The position numbers and the translations under genes were made by a program. From Micractinium sp. NFX-FRZ (taxonomy: Eukaryota; Chlorophyta; Trebouxiophyceae; Chlorellales; Chlorellaceae), in contig JAPTJF010000208.1 of NCBI GenBank assembly GCA_029339195.1, positions 37,957-101,956 of the forward strand: 64,000 nucleotides of DNA. Reading direction: 5' to 3'. The notes below the pieces were generated by a model that did no database searches, was not told where the DNA came from, and worked only from the letters and a program-made list of their open reading frames with translations. This document shows, one piece after another, positions 32,001-43,222 of this stretch (position 1 is the first letter of the stretch; the number at the start of each line of letters is the position of its first letter).

Positions 32001-34570
32001 TGTACCCCCAACGCATCTGCCATGCAGCAGAGGGCAGCAGCAGAAGGAAGGGGGGGCACCTAGCTGTGCCCACAGTGTGGAGAGCAATCTCACCGGATGC
32101 GCTCGCACAGCAGGTCCAGCAGGTGCTGCTTGGACCGCAGGCGGGCCTGGGCGCCCTGCGCATCTGCTGCATCCGTTACAGCATTGCTGCAGGCGAGCAA
32201 GCAAGGAGAGCACAGGCCGAGCGGCACGTCATCAGGCAGAAGAGCACACTGGACAAATGTCAGGGTTGGGGCTGGGCTGCACACGGTGGCCATGCACCCT
32301 GTGGTCAGGTAGCAGCCCGGATCAGCGCAGTGCAGCGCAGTACAGCCAGGCCCACCTGTCAAAGGCCTTGTGCAGCAGGAAGCCGATGGCGTGCACGATG
32401 GCGCTGCGCAGCGCATAGGCCTTGCCGCCCAAGTGCGGCAGCAGCACCGCGATTTGGTGGCCCATCAGCCTGTTTGCGCGGGGAAGAGGCACGTAGGCAG
32501 ACTGGCGGGTGAGTGGCTGCAGCGTGCACCAAAGAGCCAGCCTGGACAGCACAAACATGCATGCTAATGCAGGCAGCATCAGAAACCAACCAGCCTCTTA
32601 GAAACATGAACACTATAAACACAGCATGTACCGACTGCCTGTGCCGCTGCTGGCTACACACATGGCCACCCCTGCTTATCACACTCGACCCACCTGGGCA
32701 GATGGCTGGCCATCTCCTTGACAAAAGCCGCCACGCTGCGCACGCCCGCCTTCTCCCCCGATGCATTCTGCTGGCGCTCATACTCTGCTGGGTCCACCGC
32801 CGCAACCTCGCCCAGCACAGCAGCGGCCTGCATGGACAGTCGCAAGGGGATTGCCGGACTGGTGCCAACATGCCGCAGACACGGGTCTCCACTGCCTGAA
32901 CCCCCAAGGGTTGGCCATGCATGCAGCTGCCCATCGCAGCCTTGCGTATTGCTGCAAAGGAGCCACAGGGGGTGTGGTCTGACACTCACAACCACACCCA
33001 GACGCAACCTGCCCCTGCCTCACGTACCAGGCGGCCATCGTCCCACTGCTGGATGGTGTAGCGCAGCGTTCCCGCCACCAGCACCGGGGTGTGCTCATAC
33101 TTGGTCAGCAGGTCCACCAGGGCGCCTGCCGAGCAGAGAGTGCATCAGGACGGGGCCACATGGGCGACATTGGCAGGCAGCATGGCAGGCAGGCACATCT
33201 GCTGGCAGGCAGCACGCAGTACTCGTGTTCCACAAGCGGAGTGGCGCACCACCCTGTGCACCGATACAGCAGGACCGCTGCCCTCCGCCACCCATGCTGG
33301 CTCTGCAGCAGTCCTGCGCTCCGCCCACCGCACCCGTCACGTTGTCCAGCTGCTGATACTTGAGCGCCGCCAGCGCCAGGATGTGTGCCGCGTTCACCGC
33401 CTGCTCCTCGCACTTCACGCTGGCCGGGTCCTCCAGCGCGCTCGTGGCCTGGCAGGACCGGGGGGCGCAGAGCAGCAGTGCAGTAGCGTGGCGTGAGCTA
33501 GCTGCCAGCAGGCAAAAGGCCATGCATGTACCGTGGGCACATATGGCTGGCCCAGCACCAGGCCATCCCATGCGGGCAGGGTGTGGTGTGCTTGCTGCCA
33601 TGCGCCTGCTCCCCTGCAGTCCTTTGCAGCGCCTTGCAGCGCTTCAAGAACCACCAGTCATGCCAGAACGCAAGAGGTGCCTCACCAGCTGCGTGGCCTT
33701 AATGAGCATGGCCTCGTCGGGGCCAGAAGGGCGGAAGAGCGCCCAGAGGTCGGTGTTGAGGGCCTGCGCCACCGCCTTGACAATCTTGGGGAACATTGTC
33801 CCCCAGTCCCAGCCGGCCATACCGCCCGCGGCGGCCGCCTTCTTCTTGCGCCCGCGCCCGCCAGCGGCGGCAGCTGTCATCTGCGACAGCTGCGAGGCCG
33901 CGTCAGCCTCCCCGCCCGCGGCGCCGCCTGCGGCCTCACGTGCCGCCACTGAGCTGATCCAGGCCAGGAAGAAGACATAGGCCTTGTAGGCAGAGCGGTG
34001 CTGGCGCACGGAGTCGGCGTCCTGAGCATCAGCTGGCACGGCCAGCAGCTTGTCGATCCAAGCGTTGAGGCAGGTCAGGCTGGAGCAGAGCGAGTCGATG
34101 AGCTGGCGGCGCTTGGGCCCCTCAATGCGTGGCCACACCGCCACCAGGCTGCATAGCTGGTCAAAGTTGGCCTGCTCCACCACGCAGAGTGGGTCTTGGT
34201 CGCACAGAACAAAGGCCAGGTCTGCGGAGGCACACAGGGGAGGTAACAGGGTGTGGACGGTGACGCCGGCAGGTGGCGGCGGGCGGCAACCAGTACTGCA
34301 GCCAGCGGCTGCGCCTCAACCATCGGATCGGGCGGGCTCAGTTAAGCGGCGTTGCCCCGACGGAGCGCCCTGCTGCGCCTCCGCCACCACCCCGCAGCGA
34401 CAGCCCGCGTGCAGTTGAAAAGCTGGCCGCAGCTGCGCACTCTCTGCGGCGTCTCCAATCTCCTCGGCCGGGGCCTCCGACAGCTCTGCAAACGCCTCGC
34501 AGCGGAAGGCGAGCTCCGAGTCCAGCGCCCAGAGCTGTTCTGGCTCGCCAGGTATGGCGAACTCATCCAT
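23047..34570 (-). CDS. CAP-D2: condensin complex subunit 1 (CAP-D2), 28 exons
   Basis: The hand-built model has 28 coding exons, from 34441..34570 (first) through, for example, 33686..34221, 31104..31490, 28310..28772, 26528..26616 and 23275..24044 to 23047..23119 (last). All phases close at 4830 nt, 1609 aa. CAP-D2 is the HEAT-repeat regulatory subunit of condensin I, which with SMC2/SMC4 compacts mitotic chromosomes. The family signature is at about 1113-1140 (LRCNIIIALGDLALRFPNLL), followed by RALDDSDLSVRKNAVMVLTH, GHIAKMAMRLEDEDGRIAAL, LFFHELAKKEY and YNLLPDILSNLSKE. The protein is longer than the roughly 1400 residues usual for animals because of acidic or Ala/Glu-rich insertions (about 517-570 and 860-930) and a charged tail of 280 residues. 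The tail ends in an exon encoding DEEEEGG and VKPEPE. The start at 34570 opens a good frame; the first donor (GAGA|GTGCGC) is weaker. Confidence 0.92.
28044..28060. repeat. poly-G run followed by GGGCA repeats in a CAP-D2 intron
   Basis: A run of about 17 G with minor flanking interruptions, then several (gggca) units, lies just upstream (on the minus strand) of the exon at 27931-28036. It forms a C-rich pyrimidine tract on the sense strand. Confidence 0.6.
31235..31300. repeat. 18-bp coding tandem repeat in CAP-D2
   Basis: About three and a half copies of an 18-base unit (ctctgctgcctcgccctc-type) encode AEGEAAEGEAAEGEAA in an acidic linker. The in-frame unit length means copy number can vary without breaking the protein. 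Confidence 0.75.
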
Positions 34571-35875
34571 TGTCTGGGTGCAGCTTGGTTCCCTCGGGCA
34601 GCGCCCAGTAGAGTGGGGTGTGGGAAGTGCGCCTGATGCCGTGGCAGCTGGGAGGTGCCAGCTGTGCTTGAGCTGGCCAGCGCTGTTGGCGCCGCTGGTG
34701 CCGCTGGCGCAGTGGCGATGCGGACCCGTAGGGCATCAGCACGACATCTGCAAGCTTGTCTCACTCACGCCACTTTGTCCTCCACTGCATGTAAGGGCCC
34801 AGTTATAAACCTGCCCGGCACTCTTCGGCCCAGGTATGAATCTGCGCGGCACTCTTCACAGCCGTACTACAGTAGACATGTGTTCGGCACTTGCAGCAAT
34901 GGCAGAAGCGGCGGCAACAGAGAACAGCCTTGAACCAATGCCAGTGCTGAGCACATTACACAACACACTTCTGACTGACGGCTAGCAGCAGCTACGTTGT
35001 TGCATCGGGGTTGGCTCGTCAACGGTGCGTGCGTTGCAATGCGCTGCTCTTGCTTTCAGGTCAAAATCTTTAGCTGGTCACCAGAGTCACCGTGACGCTT
35101 GACGCTTGGATGCAAACACATTTGAAATGCGAAAATGCCAGCTAGTGTTTGCCCACAGGCCCGCCCTGACTGCCGCTGCCGCTGCCTTGAAGGCAGTGCC
35201 TTCTACTGCCTTCGGCGGTGGCAACACCACCAGTGGTGATTCCCGAGGTGGCACCGACTGGCGCGGTCCACGATGTGCATCCCACGTTCTGAAATCCCTG
35301 CGGCCGCCTGAAGCTGAGGTTGCAGCTGTGCGAAGCAGGCTGCAGCCCAGAGCGGTAATTAGGTAAGGCGCGATCAGGCCGCCTTCAGGCCGCCTTAGCG
35401 GCACATCTGAACAAATCGCTAAACATTAATACCCTGTGCTGAGACCAATTGCAACAGTCGCGAGGGCACCGTGCTGAGAGTGAGGCGGGACGTCCGTGCG
35501 GTTGCATGCTGTGTTCAGCAACCAAGATCAACAGGCGTAACCCGAGTCCAGCTTACGGAGCGGTGTCCGGTGACCAGCACCGGTGCGCGAGCTGCGCACT
35601 CTCGCCAGGACCGATGTGCCAAGCGCGCTTCCCTGCTGACAAGCTGAAAATCACCTGATCCACTTGGTGCAGTGCGTAAGCCGCAGGTGAGCCAGCGACT
35701 CGGCCGGGCCTGGCGCGCCGCCGCCGCCGCCGCCGCCGGGTGGCTGCAGCTGGCGGCAGGCAGCATGTGCCGACGCCACCGTCTGCATGCCCAGCCTGCG
35801 TTCCAGCGCCCTCCCTTGACACGCTGCAACTCTTGGCTGCCTGCAGAACAGTGCCGCTAGCAGTGGCCCGGCAGC
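34571..35875. promoter_or_regulatory. divergent intergenic region, CAP-D2 / GT77 gene A
   Basis: 1.3 kb between two divergent ATGs. No gene is seen. It is AT-richer around 34980-35110 and 35400-35450. A (ccg)n run near 35720-35738 lies in the 5' flank of gene A. Promoters of both genes should be here; no motif is clear. Confidence 0.45.
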
Positions 35876-38800
35876 ATGCGGCTCAAGCAGCAGCAGCGAC
35901 GGCAGTCGCTGTTGGGGCCGCTCGTGCTGGTGCTGGGCATCGTGTGCGTGGTGCAGCTACAGCTGCTGCTGCGGCCACGAAGCAGGTGGGAACTACCTGA
36001 TTTGGGCGCAACCTGCATGCCTGTCTGCAACGCCTGCCCCTCCCACCCGCCCGCATGTGTACACATGCATAGTTCACGCTGCCGCCGCCCTGTTGGGTGC
36101 GTCCTCCGAATGCAGCGGGTTTGACAACCAAGGCGGCCGCGCCGGCAGCGGCTCCGACTTGCTGTTTGGAGGTGCAGCGCAGCAGCAGGGGCAGGGGAAG
36201 CAGGAGGGGCCGCAGCTCCTTGAGGATGGGCAGCTGTCCTACGAGCTGTGGGTGCAGGTGCAGCGGCTGGAGGCTCGGGCGATACAGGCAGCCAAGGATG
36301 GGGATCTGGAAACAGTGGACAAGCTGTCCCTCAAAATAGCGCAGCTCACTGGCCACGACGTGGGTGCTGGCGCCAGCAGCGCTGCCAGCGACAGCCAAGG
36401 GGCGCAGGACGCGCACACGGCGGCTGCGGAGCAGCTGCGCGGCGCATCCATCGTGTTCGTCAGCTTTGCCAACGGCGCCTTCAACGACTTCATCTCCAAC
36501 TGGGTGCTGGCGGTTCAGCGGCTGGGCTTCCCCTTCCTGGTGGGGGCCCTTGACAAGGACATGGCCACGGCAGCAGAGGCGGCGGGCTGGCCGCACCTGG
36601 ACGTCTCCAAACTCGTGGGCTCCAACACGTCCTTCTTCCGGGCAAACTTCAACGTGTTTAGGAACATGGGGGCCACCAAGGTGGGCCGGGCAGCGGGGCG
36701 GGCCGCAGCGGGTGCTGCTGGGGTGGATGCTGAGCGGCGGGGGACGCTGCGGGGTGAGGGGGTGGGGCAAAGTAGGACAGCTGGCAGCGTGGCTCATGGA
36801 CGTTGTGCAGGGTGCCCAAGGGGGAGTAGGCCTGCCGCCTGCTTGGCTGCCCCCATCCCCTTGCCTGCCGGCCTCTCCACCTCCTCAGCCGCCCTCTTTT
36901 TGAGGCCTTTCTGGTGCTGGCAAACGCACAATGTGTGCGTTCTTGGCCAGTTTGCTTACTGCCCAGCTTGCCCTCCGCAGGTCCAGCTGGTGCTGACGAT
37001 GCTGGAGGACCTGCAGGTTGAAACGGTGGTGGTCTCGGACTCAGGTGGGCTACTCTCTCATGTTTTAAAGGTCCCATCCATGTATTGTGTTTCTGTGACT
37101 GCTGTCCGGTCACGTGCTGAGGCGCTGGCAATAGCATGCCAAGTTTTTTGCCCTACAACCTGCGCTGCGCCGCTCGCTCCAACCTGCCGCCTGCAGACAC
37201 CGTCTGGCTGCATGATCCCTCCGAGTATTTCGACCAGCACCCAACAGCCGACTGGTTCATCTCCACAGACTGCCTGTCGCACCAGGTGGGGGCGGGGGGA
37301 GGGGAGGGCTGTGGCGGAGTATGATGGAAGTGGGAGAGGAGCCTGGGAGTTGGGAGTGTGAAGAAGCAAGCAACACCGGCAGCTGAGGGGTTCATCTCCA
37401 CAGACTGCCTGCCTGCTGCATCAGGATGCAGCAGCGGAAGGGCAAAGGGGATGTGGGGAGGCCCGGAATCTTTCTTAGGGGAAGAGGGCATCCAGCACCT
37501 GCCGGAGGTCACCTCGAAGCTGCACCTTGCACCCGCTCCCACCCCGGGTGCCGTGCCTGGGTGCTGGCTGAGCTTGCTTGAGAGCAATGCCACTTCCTTC
37601 CGTGCTTGCTGCCCTGCCGTTTGCTTGCCCTCTTCCTGTGCTGCGCGCTCCCCTCCCTCTGCAGCCCTGTCATCATGCGTTGCGGTGGAAGCTGCACCCT
37701 GCATCTCACATGCCCTGCCCCCCCCTGCTCCGGTGCACGCAGACGGAGGCTGCGTGGAAGCCGTGGCACAACCAGCCGCGGTGCGGGCATGTGCCCAAGA
37801 ATGGATGGGGCAAGGCCTTCAACACCGGCGTGTTTGCGGTGCGCAACCGCCCCGCGGCCAAGCAGCTGCTTGGGCTCTGGCGCGACTTTCTGCTGGACCC
37901 CTCGCGCACCACAACGACCGTGAAGAACTCGACCACGATTCTGGGTGTCACCGACCAGCTCGCGCTCAACATCCTGTTTGATGTAAGTGTGGGGCGCTGG
38001 GGTGGCTGACGGGGACGGGGTGAGCGAACGGGTGGTGGGTGTGTAAGGGTTTTGGTGGGCGGGTGCATGGGTGTGGGGATCAGAGTCGCGTGGTTGGGCA
38101 AGCGGCAAGGGTGCGGAGAAGGAGCGGCGAGCTGGGCGGGCACCTGCAGGCTGCTGCCGCTGTCCCGGCTGCCTCCCCACTAATGTCTGTCTGTCCACTC
38201 CCCAATGTGTGGCCTCGTTTGGAGGGCCGAAGCCGCGGCCTCACCCGCCCATCAGCCCGCTCACCTGCTTCCTCTCCGGCCCCCTGTGCTGGACAAGCCA
38301 TGCCCAGTGGAGATGGCCAGTGAGGCTGAGCGAGTGCTGCATGCACACTGGAAACCGTGTACTGCCTTTCGGCACTGGTGGCACTGATGCTCGCAGGGAG
38401 GCAAGCCGGGCCCGCTGGAGGCAACACCAGAGGACGAGCGCGTGCTGCTGCTGCGCAACGGCACGCTGCGCCTGCACCCGCTGCCGGTGCTGCAGTTTGC
38501 CAGCGGGCACGTCGCCTTTGTGCAGCGCCTGCCATGGAAGTGAGGCGGGGCGGGGGAGGGCGGGCTGCGAGGGTGGGCCCTGCCAGCCTGCGCCGCACGC
38601 CTGCCCAACCCTGCACAGCCCCACCCGCAAACCAACACTCATGCACACACAACGACAGAGGCATGTTTCCACACCACACGACGCCATGCCCACATGCAGG
38701 TACGGTGTGGACCCCTACGTCGTGCACGCCACCTTCCAGCGCTACCCCACGCAGATGCACCGTGTCGGCAAGCGGGGGCGCTTCAGGTGGGCGGGAGGAA

Positions 38801-41800
38801 GGGCGGGAGGAAGGGAGGGAGGGGAGGGACCAGAGGGCCGGTCAGATCACTGCGGTGAGCGCAGTGCCACTCACCAGTGGTGGTTTGGCATGAATGAGCT
38901 GCCTCGCTGGACGCGTTGGGTCGGCAGCCAGGCGGGAAGGAGGGGAGGGCCGAGCGGGGGAGTGTGCTGCCTGGGCACTCGGGCATGTCGTCCGGAGTCC
39001 CGGCCTCACCGGAGGGGCCAGCACTGCGCCAGGTTGCTGGTTTGGGCTCCGGCTCACTGCCCTCTCTGCACTGTGCCCCTTTGCTCCGCTTTCAGTGTTC
39101 GTTTCTGCGGCGTGTGACAGTGTGCCGCGCACCGCGTGCCACGCCTGCCTGTCCTGCAGGGAGTTTGGCATGTGGTTCCTGGATAGTGAGGAGTACTATG
39201 CAGCCCCCGGGGCGCGCTACCTCACGTACGACAACGATGTGCGCCGAGTGGTGGCGGGCCTGCGCCTGCAGCAGTTTCCCGCGGGCCTGCCGCTGCTGTA
39301 CAAGCACCTGGCGGCGGTCAGCTACCAGCTGGCGCTGTTCAGGTGACAGCGGGGGAATGCGAGGTGGTTTCAGCACGGGGCAGGGGGGAGAAATGTATGT
39401 CATCATTGATCAGGCTGAGGAGGAAGGACCGAGTGGGTGTGCCGCTCCGCAGGTGCTGCTGATGCGCAGGACAGGGGTGGGACCTGTGAAGAGCATGGCA
39501 GGAGTGGGTCGGCAGTGCAGGGCAGGGCGGTGATGAGGCGAATGATGAGGGGAGGTCTGCGGGTGGCACAGGCACGGTTCGGCTGCAGTGCACGGCACCC
39601 GTGCCTGCGCACCGCACACCCTGGCACAGATAGCTGCCGGCATCACTGCAGACAGCGCCCTCCCCTGGCGCCCTGCAGGGATGCGCTGGCTGTCGCCCAG
39701 ATGCTCAACCGCACGCTGGTGCTGCCCAAGAGCTGGTGCTGGTGCGACTACGACTGGACGCCGCACGTGCTTGAAAAGTGCAAAATCAGGTGGGGCTGGC
39801 TGGATGACAGGCGGTTTGTGAGCGCGGGATGGGGCAAGAAGAGCCGACCCTGTGCTGCGCTGTGCCGTGCTGCGCTGCACAGGAGCAGCAATGTGGAGCT
39901 GTCTTGAGTGGAGCTGTGCCTGTTCCCTTCTGTGCTGTGTTCGATCGCCTGTCTTGCCTTCCATTCATGCCGGCCATGCTGCTTCAGGGGCAGCGACCTG
40001 GAGCTGCCCTTTGAGTGCCCCTCCGACTTCGTGTTCCAGCTGCCTCATATGGAGGCGCAGGGGCTGGACTTCCGCATGCCCGGATTCCTGGACAACCCGC
40101 AGGTGGGCGCTGCGCTGCGCTGTGGCATGATCATGCTGTGCTGTGCTGTGCTGTGCTGTTCGATGTGAACAACCCGCAGGTGGTTGGGCCTTGTGCGCGA
40201 GGCTTGAGTGGGCACATGTCATGCCTGCTCTGCCACGCATGCATGGAGCCCTGCAGGTGAGCCATGTGTGAAGGCGAGCAATTGTCCCATGAAGGCGGGA
40301 ATATTGACAGATAAAGAGGCAGGCAGCAGGCAGGCAGGCAGGACGCTGGGCTGACCTCCTGTGTGTCTCATCCGTTCGCACGGCATCTGGCGGGCCGCCC
40401 TGTGTGCCAACCCGCTGCTGCTCGCCGCGCCTGCCACCCCTGCCCTGCGCCGGTGCACAGGTGCCCGAGGGCGTGCGGCGGTGGCGTGCAGACGTGCCGA
40501 TGGTGGCGGCAAAGCCGGAGGCCCCGCGCGTGCTGCCTGCGAGCACTGGCGTCACAGCGGTGGTGCTGCGCGCTGCCGTGCTGTGGCCGGGCATGGCGCA
40601 GCAGGAGCTGGAGGAAGCGCTGCGGCCGCTGAATGCGACAGCGGTCCTGAACATACAGTGAGTGGCGCCTGGACACAGGGGCTCCTGAGTCTTGTCTTGA
40701 CAGATGTAGCCACGTTCAGCAGTGGTTGGTGGGCCTGCCTCCTGCCCTGCATGCGGTGTGGCACTGGCAGGGCGGGGCACCCAGCCGGAGCGCGCCGCCA
40801 GCATGCTGCTGCCCCGCTGCCCGGCCCACGCGACGTGGTACTTGCCCGCCCACCCTTCCTGGCCACCTCTCCTGCCCCATCCCCTCCTGCCCACCTCAGC
40901 CTGTTTGCCCCCGCATGCCCACCCAACTGCATCCTGCACCTCCCACTGCCCACCCCACCCGATCTCTGCAGCGGCATGCAGCCCGGGCTGGTGAAGGGGT
41001 TCGCTGACCTGGCACGAAACAAGGCATTTGATGCGGCCTACACTAATGCCACACGAGAGTTGTACTGGTGAGACATCAGATGTTGGTCCGTGAAAGTTAT
41101 GAAGGCGCGCGGGGCGTGACGCATGACGCGCCTGCACTACCCTGCCCCACCCAGAAAGTACCTGCCACGTCACTGCAGCCCAACCTAGCCGCCTACACGA
41201 CTACCACAACCTCTTGCAGGTGCTGCGCCGCCGAGGGGCGCGTCGACTGGGCCGCGTTCCCATATGCAAGGCCGCGCCCCTTTGCAGGTGCGGGTGTAGG
41301 ACGTTTTGTAGTGTGCGTATGGTGGTGGGCACTGGGGTGGTCTTGCTTGTGGGCCACCTTTCCGTGCGCCAGGCATTTCCAGCCCACCCTGGCCTCTGCC
41401 TCTGCCCTGATTCTGCTGCAACAGCGCACTCGCAGCTAGATGTGCTGCGTGGGCACCCCCGGTGCTTGAGTGGTGCGTCATCCCTCTCTTCCCCTACCTC
41501 AACACACACACCTCCCCTCCCTGCCCTGCTTCTTCCTGCCTCCTTGACACCCCCCGCCACAGCTGGCTATGCCGCATGGACTGCCCCGGTTCTTGAGGTG
41601 CCAAAGTGGTGCGACATTCCACTGGGGCCGCCCAAGCTTAAAGAGAACACAGAGTATGGTGAGCGGCAGGGGCTGGGTGGGTGTTGGGCCAGGAACAGGG
41701 ATTGCGTGAGCTGGCGCCTGCCCTGCGCTGCCCAGCTGGGGCCGCCTAAAGTTGATTGTGGTCAAGTATGGTGAGTGGATGGTATTTGGAGACTGCTTGG

Positions 41801-41971
41801 GGCGGGGGCACGGATGAAGCATCTGCCTGCCTGCCTGGCACATGCCGCCATGCTGCCCGCCCACCACCTACATACCTGCCCGCCCCCCCTGCTTCAGTGC
41901 GCTACTCCAACCACCCCTGCCAGTTCCTGCGCAACTCCACGGCTGCTGAGCTGGCGGCAGCGCTGGGATAG
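35876..41971 (+). CDS. GT77-type (Nucleotid_trans) arabinosyltransferase-like protein A, 15 exons
   Basis: Model join(35876..35985,36116..36680,36981..37044,37197..37285,37743..37982,38397..38539,38700..38786,39160..39342,39679..39789,39988..40102,40461..40657,40972..41067,41220..41287,41563..41658,41898..41971); closes at 745 aa. It is a type II membrane protein: signal anchor at about residues 12-32 (SLLGPLVLVLGIVCVVQLQ). The catalytic Nucleotid_trans region follows: FVSFANGAFNDFISNWVLAV, FPFLVGALDKDMA, FFRANFNVFRNMGATK, the metal/nucleotide motif VVVSDSDTVWLHDP (DSD at 245-247), NTGVFAVRNR and TDQLALNIL. A C-terminal region (MLNRTLVLPKSWCWCDYDW, FECPSDFVF) resembles Arabidopsis XEG113, a GT77 enzyme adding arabinose to hydroxyproline-linked chains of extensins. 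Substrate here is inferred. Start 35876 is preferred to the in-frame ATG at 36057, which lacks the anchor. Tandem paralog follows at 43223. Confidence 0.85.
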
Positions 41972-43222
41972 AAATGGCCCAGGAGCATGCCCGGCACCTG
42001 TGCTGCAACCTGGCCTCGCCGGCGCAGCCTGCGGGGTGCGCTCAGGCGCAGCAGCGTGCACTGTATTTCCCCCTCCAGCACTGTTTCCTGTTCCATACAC
42101 CTAGTGTTGTGCCCCTTCCCAGCATTGATGACCGCCCATTTTTTCTGCAAGAACTCTCGCACGTGTGACTCAAGCGTCTGGATGGGGAGTCGTTATGGAA
42201 CGAGGTGCAGTGGGGTGCACAGCGGTCTCTCCCGAGCTGGGGAGATCGGCATCTGTGATCGGCATCTGTGGCTGGGAGATGGTGGCTCCATGCACTCGTG
42301 AGCCTGCTTGTGCCTGCCGCTCTCTGCCAGTCACCACCGCACGCACCCTAGCCGAGGGGCTTCAACAAGCAGCAGCCTGCTCTACAGCCTGCAGGCAGAG
42401 ACAGGGATCGAGCGGCAGCTGCGGCCGTCCGCGGCGCAGGCGGTCGCTCTGTGCGGCGGGCGGCCGCCCGCCGCGGCAGCCAGCATCGTCTTCACCCCGC
42501 CCGCCCGCCGTCGGGCCGTGTATGAACAGCTCGTAGGCCGCCGCAAGCTTGCGTTTACGGCAAGAGAGTAGGTCCGCCAAGAAGGCGGTCGACCTGCTGG
42601 ACCCTTCCGGTCGGGGGCTGGGAGGTGGCTACTGTATCGACACGACTCCCATCGCACCCGCATAAGCTCAAATTGCCATTCGGCCACAGGATCTGTGTAC
42701 GTGGGAGATCGGTCCCCTTTTTCGGGTTGCCCGGCCGGACCTTCTCTCGCTTTCAAGCCCCGCCAGGCCTCGCAAACACTACCGATCACGCTTCGAACCC
42801 GGCGAGTAAGCCTGACCGGAGGACCATCTCCAGCCGGCCATCAGCTTCCGACTTCTCAGAATGCGATAGCACCTCCCTCCGCTAGAGGCCCAAGATGTCG
42901 CTCTGATTCAGCCGGCAACGCGCCTGTGACTTTTATACCAAGCTTGTTGCAACACCAGCAGGGGAAGAGGCGTGGGCGTGGGAGGGTCGCTTCCCCAGGG
43001 CCTCTACTCCCAAACGCCCAATATGGAGCCGTGGCGGCACCTACAAACGTCTTAACAGGAGTAGCGGAGCTTTTAGGTGAGGCATAGGCTGGCAGGGAGG
43101 GCGGAGGCGACGAGCGGGCGGCTGCAGATAGCCAAGCTTCGCGGCCCACCGCTTCCAGCGGTCGGGAACCTCACTCTGGCATTGGTGACGCTTCCTTGCA
43201 GGCGCAGGGCGCGCCGGGAGGC
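41972..43222. other. spacer between GT77 paralogs, unusual composition
   Basis: No gene is called. From about 42590 to 43060 the sequence is less GC-rich and lacks the local codon pattern. A 135-residue minus-strand frame (42382-42789) has no family match that I can see. The stretch may be relict inserted DNA or simply the gene B promoter. Confidence 0.4.

Noticed and set aside
33334..33341. CAAC|GTGACG as the donor of the third CAP-D2 exon
   Set aside because: That phase puts a stop in the next exon; the donor seven bases later (ACGG|GTGCGG) keeps the frame.
36057..36059. ATG at 36057 as the start of GT77-A
   Set aside because: It would lack the signal anchor. The exon at 35876-35985 supplies one, joins in phase, and gives the same architecture as GT77-B.
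42780..42810. gcttcgaacccggcg as a possible tRNA T-arm
   Set aside because: The bases flanking the TTCGAAC do not pair as a five-base stem, and no acceptor stem or anticodon arm is present nearby.
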